This document shows positions 25,386 through 32,484 of a stretch of DNA of 35,060 nt, one piece after another. The stretch is from Candidatus Gastranaerophilales bacterium. Its GTDB lineage: Bacteria; Cyanobacteriota; Vampirovibrionia; Gastranaerophilales; Gastranaerophilaceae. The position numbers and the translations under genes were made by a program. The DNA lies in NCBI GenBank assembly GCA_944323405.1, contig CALUSJ010000008.1:1-35060 (forward strand), given 5' to 3'. The first letter of the stretch is position 1, and each line of letters starts with the position of its first letter. The notes beneath the pieces were generated by a model, which saw only the letters and a list, made by a program, of their open reading frames with translations, was not told the origin of the DNA and made no database searches.

Positions 25386-26789
25386 TTAATTAGCAAGATT
25401 CTGCAAACTTAATACCATGCGCTTCTCCGGCGGAGAAAGTTTATACATTTGCTGAACAAAATTTATTATATACCACTTACTTAATCCGATTTTATCAAAA
25501 GTTCCATTATTATATAGTTCTATTAATCTATCAACTTGTTTTTGGCAATTATTATAAACTTTTGGATTACGTCTTAAATAATGCGCCATAGGCATATCGC
25601 TGCGTTCGGAATTATAATATTTTGAAGATAAACCATAGTTTGAAATCAAATCATGGCCATCCTTAACATACGGAATCAAATGCTCTATACTTCCTTCAGA
25701 AGCTGCTATTAAATTATACCCTATCTTCGCAGATGAATAATCAGCCGCCTTTACAATAAATGCCGAAATATCTTCGTGAGAAGTCGGAAGTTTTAATGCG
25801 GTTTTAATTATCTTATGAGCAAGCTTAGTATCTTCTACGGAATCCGTTATCTTTTTTAATTCGTAAATAAAAGATTTTCTATTAAAGGCCGTTTTGGTCG
25901 GAATATTAAATATTCTTGCCCGAGTTTGCGCTAAAATCCTGCCCAGCTCAAAATTATCACAAAGCGGAGAATTTAAATACAAAGCTTCTATTTGTTTCAA
26001 GGACTCTCCTCGCTGTCTAACAAGGCTTTGATGAGTTCTTAATTTCTTGTTTCTATGCGCCTTCGATGAAATATTATTCAGCAGCATAATATCTTCCTTA
26101 GTTTTCTCCGGCATTTTCTGCGCTATATGCATAATACTATTCATCGTTGAAATCTCTTCAAAGTTATTACCAGCTTCTACTTCCTCTGAAATACGTTTCA
26201 ATTTATAGTTAAATTCTTTTGCACTAAACGGCTGCACAACAGATTCATTGTTTAACTTTTTGGCAGTTAAAGCCATCAAATTCTTAAAATTTTCACGTGC
26301 TTCATCCGGCAAATCTCTTGCCAAAGTTTTTAACTGCTTAAATACTGGAGTCTGTATATAACGCAATCTTGCATAATGAAGCGGTGCGACATCATCTATA
26401 ATCTCTGCAAGCTGAGCATTCGGCCGTGTTTGAGCTGCTGCTTTTATAATAGAAAAAACTTTTCGCTCAACATCATGCAGACAATCTTCGTGCGGTAATA
26501 TTGCTTCTACTACTTTTGATATCGGCCCTGAAAAAACATGACTTGAAACCAGCTTCTCCATATCTTTAGGATTCAAAATAGTTTTCCCAGAATACATATC
26601 CGGGATATTGTATTCCATAAGCTTTCGCAGCACCTCAGCATTCTTGGCCGAACGCATAAACGATACAGAATTAACAATACTAATCGGACAGACGTCATTT
26701 TTATTGATAGGTTGATAAGTCAAATAATTTTTGCCGTTTGTATTAGCTTTTCTTGTAGTAAAATTGTAACTAATTGGTGTTATTCTCAC
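25386..26789 (-). CDS. Hypothetical protein, lineage-style 'MRITPI' N-terminus
   Basis: 467 residues starting at GTG 26789, the first start in the frame and without a Shine-Dalgarno. No signal peptide or membrane helix is apparent. The chain is alpha-helical and basic throughout. I recall proteins starting M-(R/K)-I-x-P-(I/V) as common in Gastranaerophilales genomes, often without assigned function; that is memory, not a search. No catalytic motif is evident. A TATAAT at 26809-26814 (minus strand) and a TTGTTACAA box at 26838-26846 lie upstream. glmU starts 44 nt after its end, so the two may be co-transcribed. Confidence 0.75.
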   Translation of the reverse strand: MRITPISYNFTTRKANTNGKNYLTYQPINKNDVCPISIVNSVSFMRSAKNAEVLRKLMEYNIPDMYSGKTILNPKDMEKLVSSHVFSGPISKVVEAILPHEDCLHDVERKVFSIIKAAAQTRPNAQLAEIIDDVAPLHYARLRYIQTPVFKQLKTLARDLPDEARENFKNLMALTAKKLNNESVVQPFSAKEFNYKLKRISEEVEAGNNFEEISTMNSIMHIAQKMPEKTKEDIMLLNNISSKAHRNKKLRTHQSLVRQRGESLKQIEALYLNSPLCDNFELGRILAQTRARIFNIPTKTAFNRKSFIYELKKITDSVEDTKLAHKIIKTALKLPTSHEDISAFIVKAADYSSAKIGYNLIAASEGSIEHLIPYVKDGHDLISNYGLSSKYYNSERSDMPMAHYLRRNPKVYNNCQKQVDRLIELYNNGTFDKIGLSKWYIINFVQQMYKLSPPEKRMVLSLQNLAN

Positions 26790-26898
26790 AATATTAAAAT
26801 ACTCTAAAATTATATTTTTTGCTGGTTTGTAAATAAATTGTTACAAACATAGAAAAAGAAAAAATCCAAAAGTGCGAATTTATAAATAAAGAATTAAA

Positions 26899-27142
26899 CA
26901 TATTGGCTAATTGTAGTATCCACAGCGATTTGTTGCTTTAAAACAACTAACCCATGCCAACATCGTTACAAAACTTAATCCCCTATAGATAGCATGAAAA
27001 CATGCTGACGGCATGGGTTTCCATGATTTAAAACGCTGTAAGCATGCAATTATGAGCATTTTACATGTCTGCAAGCGCCAGTCAGCAATAGTTATGTCGG
27101 TTATCAAGCTTTGTTAGAAATCTTAACAATAGCCAACATATG
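26899..27142. ncRNA. Candidate structured RNA in the 432-nt gap
   Basis: The gap 26790-27221 has no convincing gene but strong nested inverted repeats. The ends pair: CATA + TTGGCTA + TTGT (26899-26914) with ACAA + TAGCCAA + TATG (27126-27142), 15 bp with small bulges. Inside, ACAGCG (26922-26927) pairs with CGCTGT (27034-27039). Within that, AACCCATGCC (26949-26958) pairs perfectly with GGCATGGGTT (27010-27019), capped by AGCATG-AAAA-CATGCT (26991-27006). A further TTGTTA/TAACAA hairpin (27111-27129) competes with the outer stem. Strand is unproven; lying before a + strand promoter, either is possible. It matches no RNA class I know; RNase P, tmRNA and common riboswitch cores are absent. Confidence 0.45.
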
Positions 27143-27144
27143 GG

Positions 27145-27172
27145 TTGTAAAAGCTCTCTTAGGCCATATAAT
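27145..27172 (+). promoter_or_regulatory. Promoter of the Cys-rich small protein gene
   Basis: TTGTAA (27145-27150), a 16-nt spacer and TATAAT (27167-27172). It begins immediately after the structured element ends, giving a leader of about 43 nt to GTG 27222. Confidence 0.6.
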
Positions 27173-27221
27173 AGAAATAGTTAAAAAAAGAAATCACAAA
27201 CATATATATTGGGAGGAATAA

Positions 27222-27437
27222 GTGTTTAAGAGTCGTGATATGGGGAGAGCTATTGCCGTTAAAAGATGGACACCTACGGCATTAGAGTGTTATAAACGAG
27301 GTTGTGTATGCGAAGGCTGCTTTTATAGTGATTTTTTCAGCGCAACAGCTCAGAGATGTCAGATGAAAGCCGCCGTATTGGAGCTTGTACGTACTATCGG
27401 TGCGCCTAATGTTGATTTACCGCAGATTTTGGAGTAG
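27222..27437 (+). CDS. Small Cys-rich protein, putative metal or DNA binder
   Basis: 71 residues from GTG, with a strong GGAGG five bases upstream. Seen: WTPTALECYKRGCVCEGCFY, then SATAQRCQMKAAVLELVRTIG. The cysteine spacing, C-x5-C-x-C-x2-C and one more Cys about 13 residues later, suggests bound zinc or an iron-sulfur cluster. I have an impression that similar small proteins occur in Clostridia and related genomes without known function. It lies 59 nt before the hibernation factor gene, which has its own -10. No signal peptide. Confidence 0.75.
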   Translation: MFKSRDMGRAIAVKRWTPTALECYKRGCVCEGCFYSDFFSATAQRCQMKAAVLELVRTIGAPNVDLPQILE

Positions 27438-27460
27438 CCTCTTTAAAAATATCCTAAAAT

Positions 27461-27484
27461 GTAGTACAATAGAAGGGTAGTACA
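27461..27484 (+). promoter_or_regulatory. hpf promoter region with direct repeat
   Basis: A -10 (TACAAT, 27465-27470) lies inside the first of two direct GTAGTACA repeats (27461-27468 and 27477-27484). The second lies at the expected transcription start. The ribosome site AGGAGGTG follows. Confidence 0.45.
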
Positions 27485-27496
27485 TAGGAGGTGTAA

Positions 27497-27859
27497 ATGC
27501 ATATACACGTAAATGGTAAAAACATTGAAATCACTGACGCAATCAAAGCGTACGTCAAAGAGAAAATCGGGAGAGTAGCAACACATTATGATCAAATCAC
27601 AGGCATAGACGTTATTCTCTCAGTGATTAAGAATCCTGCTGCTACGGGCAAGCATGTTGCAGAAGTTTCCTGCAAAATGAACACCGGTGTAGTACATTGT
27701 GAAGAATCAGCCGAATCAATGTATGCAAGTATTGATTTATTGGCAGATAAGCTCGCAAGACAAGTCAAGAAATTTAAAGACAAGGCATTGGCATCAGGCG
27801 GAAAGGAAACTATCCGCAATACTGAAGTCAAAGATTTAGAAGAAGCTGTAGAAAGTTAA
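27497..27859 (+). CDS. hpf: Ribosome hibernation-promoting factor, short form (HPF/RaiA family)
   Basis: 120 residues. It has the conserved core MHIHVNGKNIEITDAIKAYVKEKIGRVATHYDQIT and, later, ESMYASIDLLADKLARQVKKFKDK, the basic helix that contacts 16S rRNA. HPF binds the 30S A/P-site region in stationary phase and protects idle ribosomes. The C-terminal dimerisation domain of long HPF (total ~180 residues) is missing, so this is a short form, which usually works with RMF or acts like RaiA. A strong Shine-Dalgarno (AGGAGGTG) supports the start. Confidence 0.92.
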   Translation: MHIHVNGKNIEITDAIKAYVKEKIGRVATHYDQITGIDVILSVIKNPAATGKHVAEVSCKMNTGVVHCEESAESMYASIDLLADKLARQVKKFKDKALASGGKETIRNTEVKDLEEAVES

Positions 27860-27880
27860 GCAGTTTAAGAACAATGAAAA

Positions 27881-28675
27881 ATGATTAATGATAAAAAAGT
27901 TATAGTAATAATGCCTGCTTATAATGCAGAGAAGACTTTGGAAAAAACTTATAATGAAATTTATCAAAATTTCGTCGACGAGATTATACTTGTCGACGAT
28001 TTTTCATCCGATGAAACAAAAGAAATTGCCAAGCGTCTTAATATAACAACAATAGTACATGAAAAAAACAAAGGTTACGGAGCCAACCAAAAATCTTGTT
28101 ATAGAGCGGCCTTGAAAGCCGGAGCAGATATTGTAATCATGCTTCATCCTGATTACCAATATACTCCAAAACTTGTTCCGGCAATTGCTTCTATGATGGC
28201 ATTTGATGAATATGATGCTGTTATAGCGTCTAGAATGCTGGGAAATTCAGCCCTAAAAGGCGGCATGCCTTTTTATAAGTTTGTATCAAACAGGTTTTTA
28301 ACGGAGTTTGAGAACTTTGTTATTGGAGAAAAATTATCCGAATACCATACTGGGTTCAGGGGATTTACAAGAAAGATTCTAGAGAGTTTGCCATTAGAAG
28401 ATTGCAGCAATGACTTTATTTTTGATAACCAAATGCTTGCGCTTATTTTATATAACGGTTTTAAAATAGGCGAGATATCTTGTCCCACCAAGTATTTTGC
28501 AGAAGCCTCTTCAATCAACTTCTCCCGTTCCTGCAAATACGGATTAGAAGTTTTGCTTGTGAGTATGAAATACAGGCTTGCAAAAATGGGAATGAAAATA
28601 AAGCTATTCTCTCAAGGCGGGAATACATTGAATACAGAAACAGAAATAGAATATTATAACAAAAGGAAAGTATGA
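27881..28675 (+). CDS. Family 2 glycosyltransferase, dolichol-phosphate-mannose-synthase-like
   Basis: 264 residues. GT-A fold signatures: VIMPAYNAEKTLEKT, IILVDDFSSDETKEIA, NKGYGANQKSCYRAAL and an acidic D-x-D-like site read as MLHPDYQYTP (HPD), then TGFRGFTRKILESLP. It probably moves a sugar from a nucleotide donor to a lipid carrier or glycan. No C-terminal membrane helices are evident, unlike many GtrB-type enzymes. It follows hpf by 21 nt and overlaps rdgB by ATGA, so these form one operon. No strong Shine-Dalgarno precedes the start. Donor and acceptor are unknown. Confidence 0.85.
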   Translation: MINDKKVIVIMPAYNAEKTLEKTYNEIYQNFVDEIILVDDFSSDETKEIAKRLNITTIVHEKNKGYGANQKSCYRAALKAGADIVIMLHPDYQYTPKLVPAIASMMAFDEYDAVIASRMLGNSALKGGMPFYKFVSNRFLTEFENFVIGEKLSEYHTGFRGFTRKILESLPLEDCSNDFIFDNQMLALILYNGFKIGEISCPTKYFAEASSINFSRSCKYGLEVLLVSMKYRLAKMGMKIKLFSQGGNTLNTETEIEYYNKRKV

Positions 28676-29241
28676 AAATAGTTTTGGCATCATCTAACGA
28701 ACATAAAGTAAAAGAGATTAACGCAATAAGTTTAGGCGAAGGTATCGAGTTTATTCTTCCTCCTGCGGGTTTTAATCCAGTAGAGAACGGCAAAACTTTT
28801 GAGGAGAATTCCTTAATAAAAGCACAAGAAGCCTGGAAGCTCACAAAAACCTGGACATTAGCAGATGACTCTGGTTTATGCATAGATGCTCTTGATGGAA
28901 AACCCGGGATTTATTCGGCCAGATACGCAGAAACTCCGCTAAAACGTATTGAGCGGGTATTAGGTGAAATGAAAGACATCCAGAATAGAAACGCACACTT
29001 TGCTTGCTGCATGACATTAATTAATCCAGAGGGCAAGGTTGAATACTCATACACTGGAATTTGCGAGGGAGAAATTACTCAAGAGGCTCGAGGCAAAAAC
29101 GGATTTGGTTATGACCCGATATTTTTAGTAAAAAATACTCATAATACAATGGCTGAATTAGATGATGATGAAAAAAACCACGTTTCACACAGGTTTAGAG
29201 CGCTTAGAAAAATTCTTGATTATATTAAAGAAATAAAATAA
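28672..29241 (+). CDS. rdgB: XTP/dITP diphosphatase (RdgB/HAM1 family)
   Basis: 189 residues, full length for the family. Seen: nucleotide-binding IVLASSNEHKVKEI, TFEENSLIKAQ, the catalytic pair in LADDSGLCIDAL (D65, D66), GIYSARYA and GFGYDPIF, then SHRFRALRK near the end. It removes deaminated purine nucleotides (dITP, XTP) from the pool. It begins in the ATGA overlap with the glycosyltransferase gene. Confidence 0.95.
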   Translation: MKIVLASSNEHKVKEINAISLGEGIEFILPPAGFNPVENGKTFEENSLIKAQEAWKLTKTWTLADDSGLCIDALDGKPGIYSARYAETPLKRIERVLGEMKDIQNRNAHFACCMTLINPEGKVEYSYTGICEGEITQEARGKNGFGYDPIFLVKNTHNTMAELDDDEKNHVSHRFRALRKILDYIKEIK

Positions 29242-29260
29242 GAACTATAAAACTACCCGA

Positions 29261-29287
29261 TTGCATAATTGTTTTATAAATTATAAT
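29261..29287 (+). promoter_or_regulatory. Possible promoter of the small heat-shock protein gene
   Basis: TTGCAT (29261-29266) and TATAAT (29282-29287) are separated by 15 nt, slightly short. Transcription would begin near 29294, giving a ~65-nt leader that contains the 29301-29327 hairpin. Confidence 0.4.
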
Positions 29288-29300
29288 AAGGTAAATAAGT

Positions 29301-29327
29301 AAAAGAAGGTTATTAAACCGTCTTTTT
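29301..29327 (+). promoter_or_regulatory. Hairpin before the heat-shock gene: terminator or leader switch
   Basis: AAAAGA-a-GGTT pairs with AACC-g-TCTTTT around ATTA, 10 bp with one mismatch, then more T. It could end the rdgB transcript. Alternatively, TCTTTT (29321-29326) can pair with AAAGGA of the downstream Shine-Dalgarno (29345-29351), with one G-U pair, as in RNA thermometers. Confidence 0.4.
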
Positions 29328-29359
29328 ACACTTATATCAACACGAAAGGAGTTCTTTTT

Positions 29360-29863
29360 ATGTTAGAAGAAGAAAGAAATCATCATCCGATTTGGAAGTT
29401 TTTAGGCATAGTTCTTGCCACATTTATAGGTGCTTATCTGGCTTTTTATTTTGTTGTAGACACTACTTTTAATAGAATGACAAGTCCTGAGTATCAGATG
29501 AAAAGACTTGAGAAAATGATGAAATACCAAGAGAAAAAAATACATAGGTTTGAAGACAAAATGATGCAAAACCCTTTTGAACCTGCTGTTTTGCCGCCTA
29601 TAGTTGATTTTTCGAAGGATGATGGGGAATACAAAATTGTTGTTAATTTAAAACCATTAGCAGATAATGAAAAAAACGTAAATGTAAAACTTGAAAACAA
29701 TATGCTTACAATCTCAGGCGAGGTTGAAAAGAATGGCCGCAGCGGAGAGAGAATAATGCATTTTTTACAAACATTTTATCTTGACGAACAGCTAGACGCA
29801 AGCAAAATGACCAAAGAAAGAAAAGGAAGCAAGTATATAATAACAATTCCATATACGGAATAG
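29360..29863 (+). CDS. Membrane-anchored small heat-shock (Hsp20/alpha-crystallin-like) protein
   Basis: 167 residues. An N-terminal membrane helix (~12-33, FLGIVLATFIGAYLAFYFVV) is followed by a charged helix (~43-70, MKRLEKMMKYQEKKIHRFEDK). An alpha-crystallin-like domain occupies ~75-165: DDGEYKIVVNLKPL, VNVKLENNMLTISGEVEKN, FLQTFYLDEQLDASKMTKERKGSKYIITIPY, in the strand order of Hsp20. Most Hsp20 proteins are soluble holdases, so the membrane anchor is unusual. The usual C-terminal IxI tail is not evident; ITIPY may substitute. A strong Shine-Dalgarno AAAGGAG precedes the ATG, and the gene is monocistronic with its own terminator. Confidence 0.8.
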   Translation: MLEEERNHHPIWKFLGIVLATFIGAYLAFYFVVDTTFNRMTSPEYQMKRLEKMMKYQEKKIHRFEDKMMQNPFEPAVLPPIVDFSKDDGEYKIVVNLKPLADNEKNVNVKLENNMLTISGEVEKNGRSGERIMHFLQTFYLDEQLDASKMTKERKGSKYIITIPYTE

Positions 29864-29870
29864 TTTGCAG

Positions 29871-29899
29871 GAGGATGACTAAAAAAGTCATCCTCTTTT
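29871..29899 (+). terminator. Rho-independent terminator after the heat-shock gene
   Basis: GAGGATGACT and AGTCATCCTC form a perfect 10-bp stem with an AAAAA loop, followed by TTTT. The same stem core reappears in the EF-G terminator at 34622-34651. Confidence 0.88.
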
Positions 29900-30014
29900 A
29901 GGTTTTACTCTAATAAACTGCCCCTATAAGATTACTCCCTTAGCTCATAAGTACAATTGGCATTTTTTTATTTCCCAGCCGCCTCAAGCACAAAATGAAT
30001 TTAGCACATGTCTG

Positions 30015-30023
30015 TGTTATACT
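30015..30023 (+). promoter_or_regulatory. Extended -10 of the rbfA-truB unit
   Basis: TGTTATACT (TGn plus TATACT at 30018-30023), about 26 nt before ATG 30049, with no convincing -35. The 90 nt before it, down to the preceding terminator, show nothing else I can name. Confidence 0.5.
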
Positions 30024-30048
30024 TTTGGTAGTTAAAAGGAGAAAAACA

Positions 30049-30396
30049 ATGTCTTTGAGAAACGAACGAATTAGAAAAGAGTTAATGCGTGATATTTCTG
30101 AAATCTTAAGGAAAGAGGTCAGAGGGCTTGAAGGGGTTGTTTCTATTGTAGATGTAGAGGTTTCACACGATAATTCATTTGCAAAAGTCTACTACAGCGT
30201 TTTAGGTTCGCCTGAGCAAATAGAAAAAGATAGAGAAATTATTGAAAAAAATACCGGGAAAGTACGTTTTGAAGTTGGCAAACGTATACGTTTAAGAGTT
30301 ACTCCAGAAATCAAGCTTGTGTATTCTGATGGAATTGAACAAGGTTCAAAAGTGCTGGAGCTGATAGAAAAAATCTCTAAAGGTGAAATAAAATAG
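30049..30396 (+). CDS. rbfA: Ribosome-binding factor A
   Basis: 115 residues from ATG 30049, with AAGGAG at 30035-30040; an upstream in-frame start at 29995 precedes the promoter. Family features: MSLRNERIRKELMRDISEILRKEV, then VSIVDVEVSHDNSFAKVYYSVLG and the KH-like end RLRVTPEIKLVYSDGIEQGSKVLELIEKI. RbfA binds the 30S subunit late in assembly, near helix 1 of 16S rRNA, and is needed at low temperature. truB follows one base later, a common arrangement (rbfA-truB). Confidence 0.95.
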   Translation: MSLRNERIRKELMRDISEILRKEVRGLEGVVSIVDVEVSHDNSFAKVYYSVLGSPEQIEKDREIIEKNTGKVRFEVGKRIRLRVTPEIKLVYSDGIEQGSKVLELIEKISKGEIK

Positions 30397-30397
30397 G

Positions 30398-31252
30398 ATG
30401 TTCGGTTTTCTGAATATATACAAACCTCGAGGCAAAACTTCTCACGATGTAGTTGCAATATTGAGACGCATTGCCGGAATTAAACAAATAGGGCACACTG
30501 GCACACTAGATCCTTTTGCGGAAGGAGTTTTGCCGTTGTGTATCGGAAAAGCTTGCAGACTGATAGAATATTTAAATGATGATAAAGCCTATATTGGAAC
30601 GATTAAGCTTGGGATGTCAACAACCACGTATGATATAGAAGGTGAAGGAGTAAAATTTTCTGATAAAGAGATTGATATTGAAGATATAGAAGAAGAATTA
30701 GCCAAGTTTCGAGGTGAAATAGAACAAACACCGCCTATTTATTCTGCTATAAAGATTAATGGAAAAAAGCTTTACGAATATGCAAGAAAAGGCGAAGAGG
30801 TTCAGATTAAACCAAGAAAAGTTAACATAAAAGAGCTACGCCTCCTCAATTATAATAAGGAGGAAAGAGTCCTTGAATTATATATTGAATGTTCAAAGGG
30901 AACCTATATCCGCTCTATTGCAAATGATTTAGGCGAAAGCTTAAAAGTATACGGGCATTTGATTAAACTTGTACGGGTAAAAGCCGGAGATTTTAATATT
31001 AAAGATTCAATACACCTTGAAAATATAAAAACACAAGAAGATGTCAAAAAATATTTAATAAATCCTTTAGAGAAAATGGATTATACGAATTATGAGTTAA
31101 ATGAAACCGAAAAGACGAGAGTCTTGCACGGTATGAATATTATTCCCCGCTATAATATTGAAGGAACCGTTATTTTAACCGATTCAGAAAACATTTTAGC
31201 AATCGGCGCAGCGAATAATAATATTATAAAATGTTCCAAAGTGTTTATTTAA
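30398..31252 (+). CDS. truB: tRNA pseudouridine-55 synthase
   Basis: 284 residues. It starts GFLNIYKPRGKTSHDVV, with the catalytic Asp in GHTGTLDPFAEGVLPLCIG (D38), followed by KRYxGT-like KAYIGTIKLGMSTTTYDIEGE and the later CSKGTYIRSIANDLG. It makes pseudouridine 55 in the T arm of tRNAs. The C-terminal ~65 residues form a divergent PUA-like region. It starts one base after the rbfA stop, with AGG inside the rbfA end as ribosome site, so the two are coupled. Confidence 0.96.
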   Translation: MFGFLNIYKPRGKTSHDVVAILRRIAGIKQIGHTGTLDPFAEGVLPLCIGKACRLIEYLNDDKAYIGTIKLGMSTTTYDIEGEGVKFSDKEIDIEDIEEELAKFRGEIEQTPPIYSAIKINGKKLYEYARKGEEVQIKPRKVNIKELRLLNYNKEERVLELYIECSKGTYIRSIANDLGESLKVYGHLIKLVRVKAGDFNIKDSIHLENIKTQEDVKKYLINPLEKMDYTNYELNETEKTRVLHGMNIIPRYNIEGTVILTDSENILAIGAANNNIIKCSKVFI

Positions 31253-31300
31253 AATTTCAGTTTAACATATCGGCCATTTGGCTTCTTTTGTTCATGCCTA

Positions 31301-31329
31301 TTGCTGATTTGCGTTAAATATGGTATAAT
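31301..31329 (+). promoter_or_regulatory. Promoter of the S1 protein gene
   Basis: TTGCTG (31301-31306), a 17-nt spacer and TATAAT (31324-31329) preceded by TGG, so an extended -10. A ~27-nt leader with a TAGGAGA ribosome site leads to ATG 31363. Confidence 0.75.
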
Positions 31330-31362
31330 ACCGACGTGTTTATTAGGAATAGGAGAATACGC

Positions 31363-32421
31363 ATGGTGGAACAGTATTCAGATGTGGATTTTGAAACCCT
31401 TTTGAAAAAATATGATTACAAGTTCAAACGAGGAGACATTGTTAATGGGATTGTATGTGCATATGAATCTGATGGTGCACTTGTTGATATAGGTTCGAAA
31501 AGTACTGCTTTCGTTCCTGCTTATGAATTGTCTACAGATAGAAAATTGAAAGTTGAAGATGTGCTGGAATTGGGTAAAGAGTATGAATTTTTGATTACCC
31601 AAGAAAGCGACGAGAACGGAAAATTTACACTTTCATATAAAAAAGTTTATCTGGCTCATACCTGGGCAGAGTTAGAAAAAGTCAAAGAAGCAGATGAGAC
31701 TATATCCGTTACAGTTTCGCAAATAGTCAAAGGCGGAGTTGTTGTTGATATTTCAGGAGTACAAGGTTTTATTCCGCAGGGACAGCTCTGTGCAAGAGAA
31801 ACGATTTGCAACCCCGGTGATAAACTGGATGTCAAAATTCTTTCCATTGATAAAACCCAAAATAACTTAATCTTATCGAACAAAAAAGTCTATGAAACAA
31901 ATATGGCTGAGAATAGAAAAAATGTTTTTGAACAAATTGAAGTCGGCCAGGTTGTAAAAGGTGAAGTCGTAAGAATTACTGATTTTGGTGCATTTGTAAA
32001 TGTAGGCGGCGTTGATTGCCTGCTTCCGCTTTCACAAATATCCTGGAAATGGGTTGAACATCCTACTGATTTGCTAAAAGTCGGCCAAGAAATTAATGTT
32101 GAAATTATTGACGTTGATTATACTAAGCAGCGAATAAGTTTGAGTTTAAAAAATACCGAACCTGATCCTTGGATTAAAGCCGAAGAAGAATTGAAGGAAG
32201 GAGATATAAAAGAAGGGATTATTACACGCATCAAACCATTTGGCGCATTTGTGGAAGTCTTACCAGGTGTAGAAGCTCTATTACCTCAATCAGCACTATT
32301 GGAATACCAAAACTCCAACAGCAATATCCTAAAAACAGGAGATAAAATTAATACTAAAATTATTAAGTTTCATCCGAAAGATAAACGGATTTCACTTGGC
32401 CTTCCTAATGAAGAGTCATGA
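31363..32421 (+). CDS. rpsA: Ribosomal protein S1-like protein with four S1 domains
   Basis: 352 residues from ATG 31363 (Shine-Dalgarno AGGAGA); an in-frame GTG at 31336 lies upstream of it. Four S1 RNA-binding repeats: ~22-93 (RGDIVNGIVCAYESDGALVDIG), ~110-174 (ISVTVSQIVKGGVVVDI), ~192-263 (GQVVKGEVVRITDFGAFVNVG) and ~278-347 (EGDIKEGIITRIKPFGAFVEV). Repeats 3 and 4 are closest to consensus. E. coli S1 has six repeats; four is usual in Firmicutes, and cyanobacterial forms are also short. It helps mRNA bind the 30S subunit, which matters here because several genes lack a Shine-Dalgarno. Confidence 0.9.
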   Translation: MVEQYSDVDFETLLKKYDYKFKRGDIVNGIVCAYESDGALVDIGSKSTAFVPAYELSTDRKLKVEDVLELGKEYEFLITQESDENGKFTLSYKKVYLAHTWAELEKVKEADETISVTVSQIVKGGVVVDISGVQGFIPQGQLCARETICNPGDKLDVKILSIDKTQNNLILSNKKVYETNMAENRKNVFEQIEVGQVVKGEVVRITDFGAFVNVGGVDCLLPLSQISWKWVEHPTDLLKVGQEINVEIIDVDYTKQRISLSLKNTEPDPWIKAEEELKEGDIKEGIITRIKPFGAFVEVLPGVEALLPQSALLEYQNSNSNILKTGDKINTKIIKFHPKDKRISLGLPNEES

Positions 32422-32449
32422 AAAACTTGCAAATAAGTTTTTTATAGAA

Positions 32450-32480
32450 TGACGGGCTGGATAAAATATCCAGCCCGTCA
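32450..32480. terminator. GC-rich inverted repeat between convergent genes, probable bidirectional terminator
   Basis: TGACGGGCTGGATA (32450-32463) and its exact complement (32467-32480) are separated by AAA: 14 bp, GC-rich in an AT-rich genome. It lies between the stops of rpsA and the Maf gene. Neither side has a proper T run, so it may act as a roadblock or 3'-end protector instead. Confidence 0.55.
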
Positions 32481-32484
32481 CATT

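Noticed and set aside
26917-26925. DnaA-box-like sequence (GTATCCACA)
   Set aside because: One mismatch, single copy, with no cluster, AT-rich unwinding element or dnaA/dnaN nearby.
27066-27085. Resemblance to 6S RNA (GCAAGCG then CCAGTC, as in the 5' part of E. coli 6S)
   Set aside because: 6S is one long rod with a central bubble; this element is branched and the similar bases are near its 3' side. A short chance match.
26907-27107. 66-residue minus-strand reading frame in the long gap
   Set aside because: It lies across the inverted repeats of the structured element, has no ribosome site and no protein-like composition.
26899-27142. Retron-like ncRNA (complementary ends plus internal hairpins)
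   Set aside because: No reverse transcriptase gene lies anywhere in the window, and the downstream gene encodes only 71 residues.
27981-28008. Two GTCGAC sites with similar flanks near each other
   Set aside because: They lie in the conserved coding motif of the glycosyltransferase (VDEIILVDD), so codon choice explains them.
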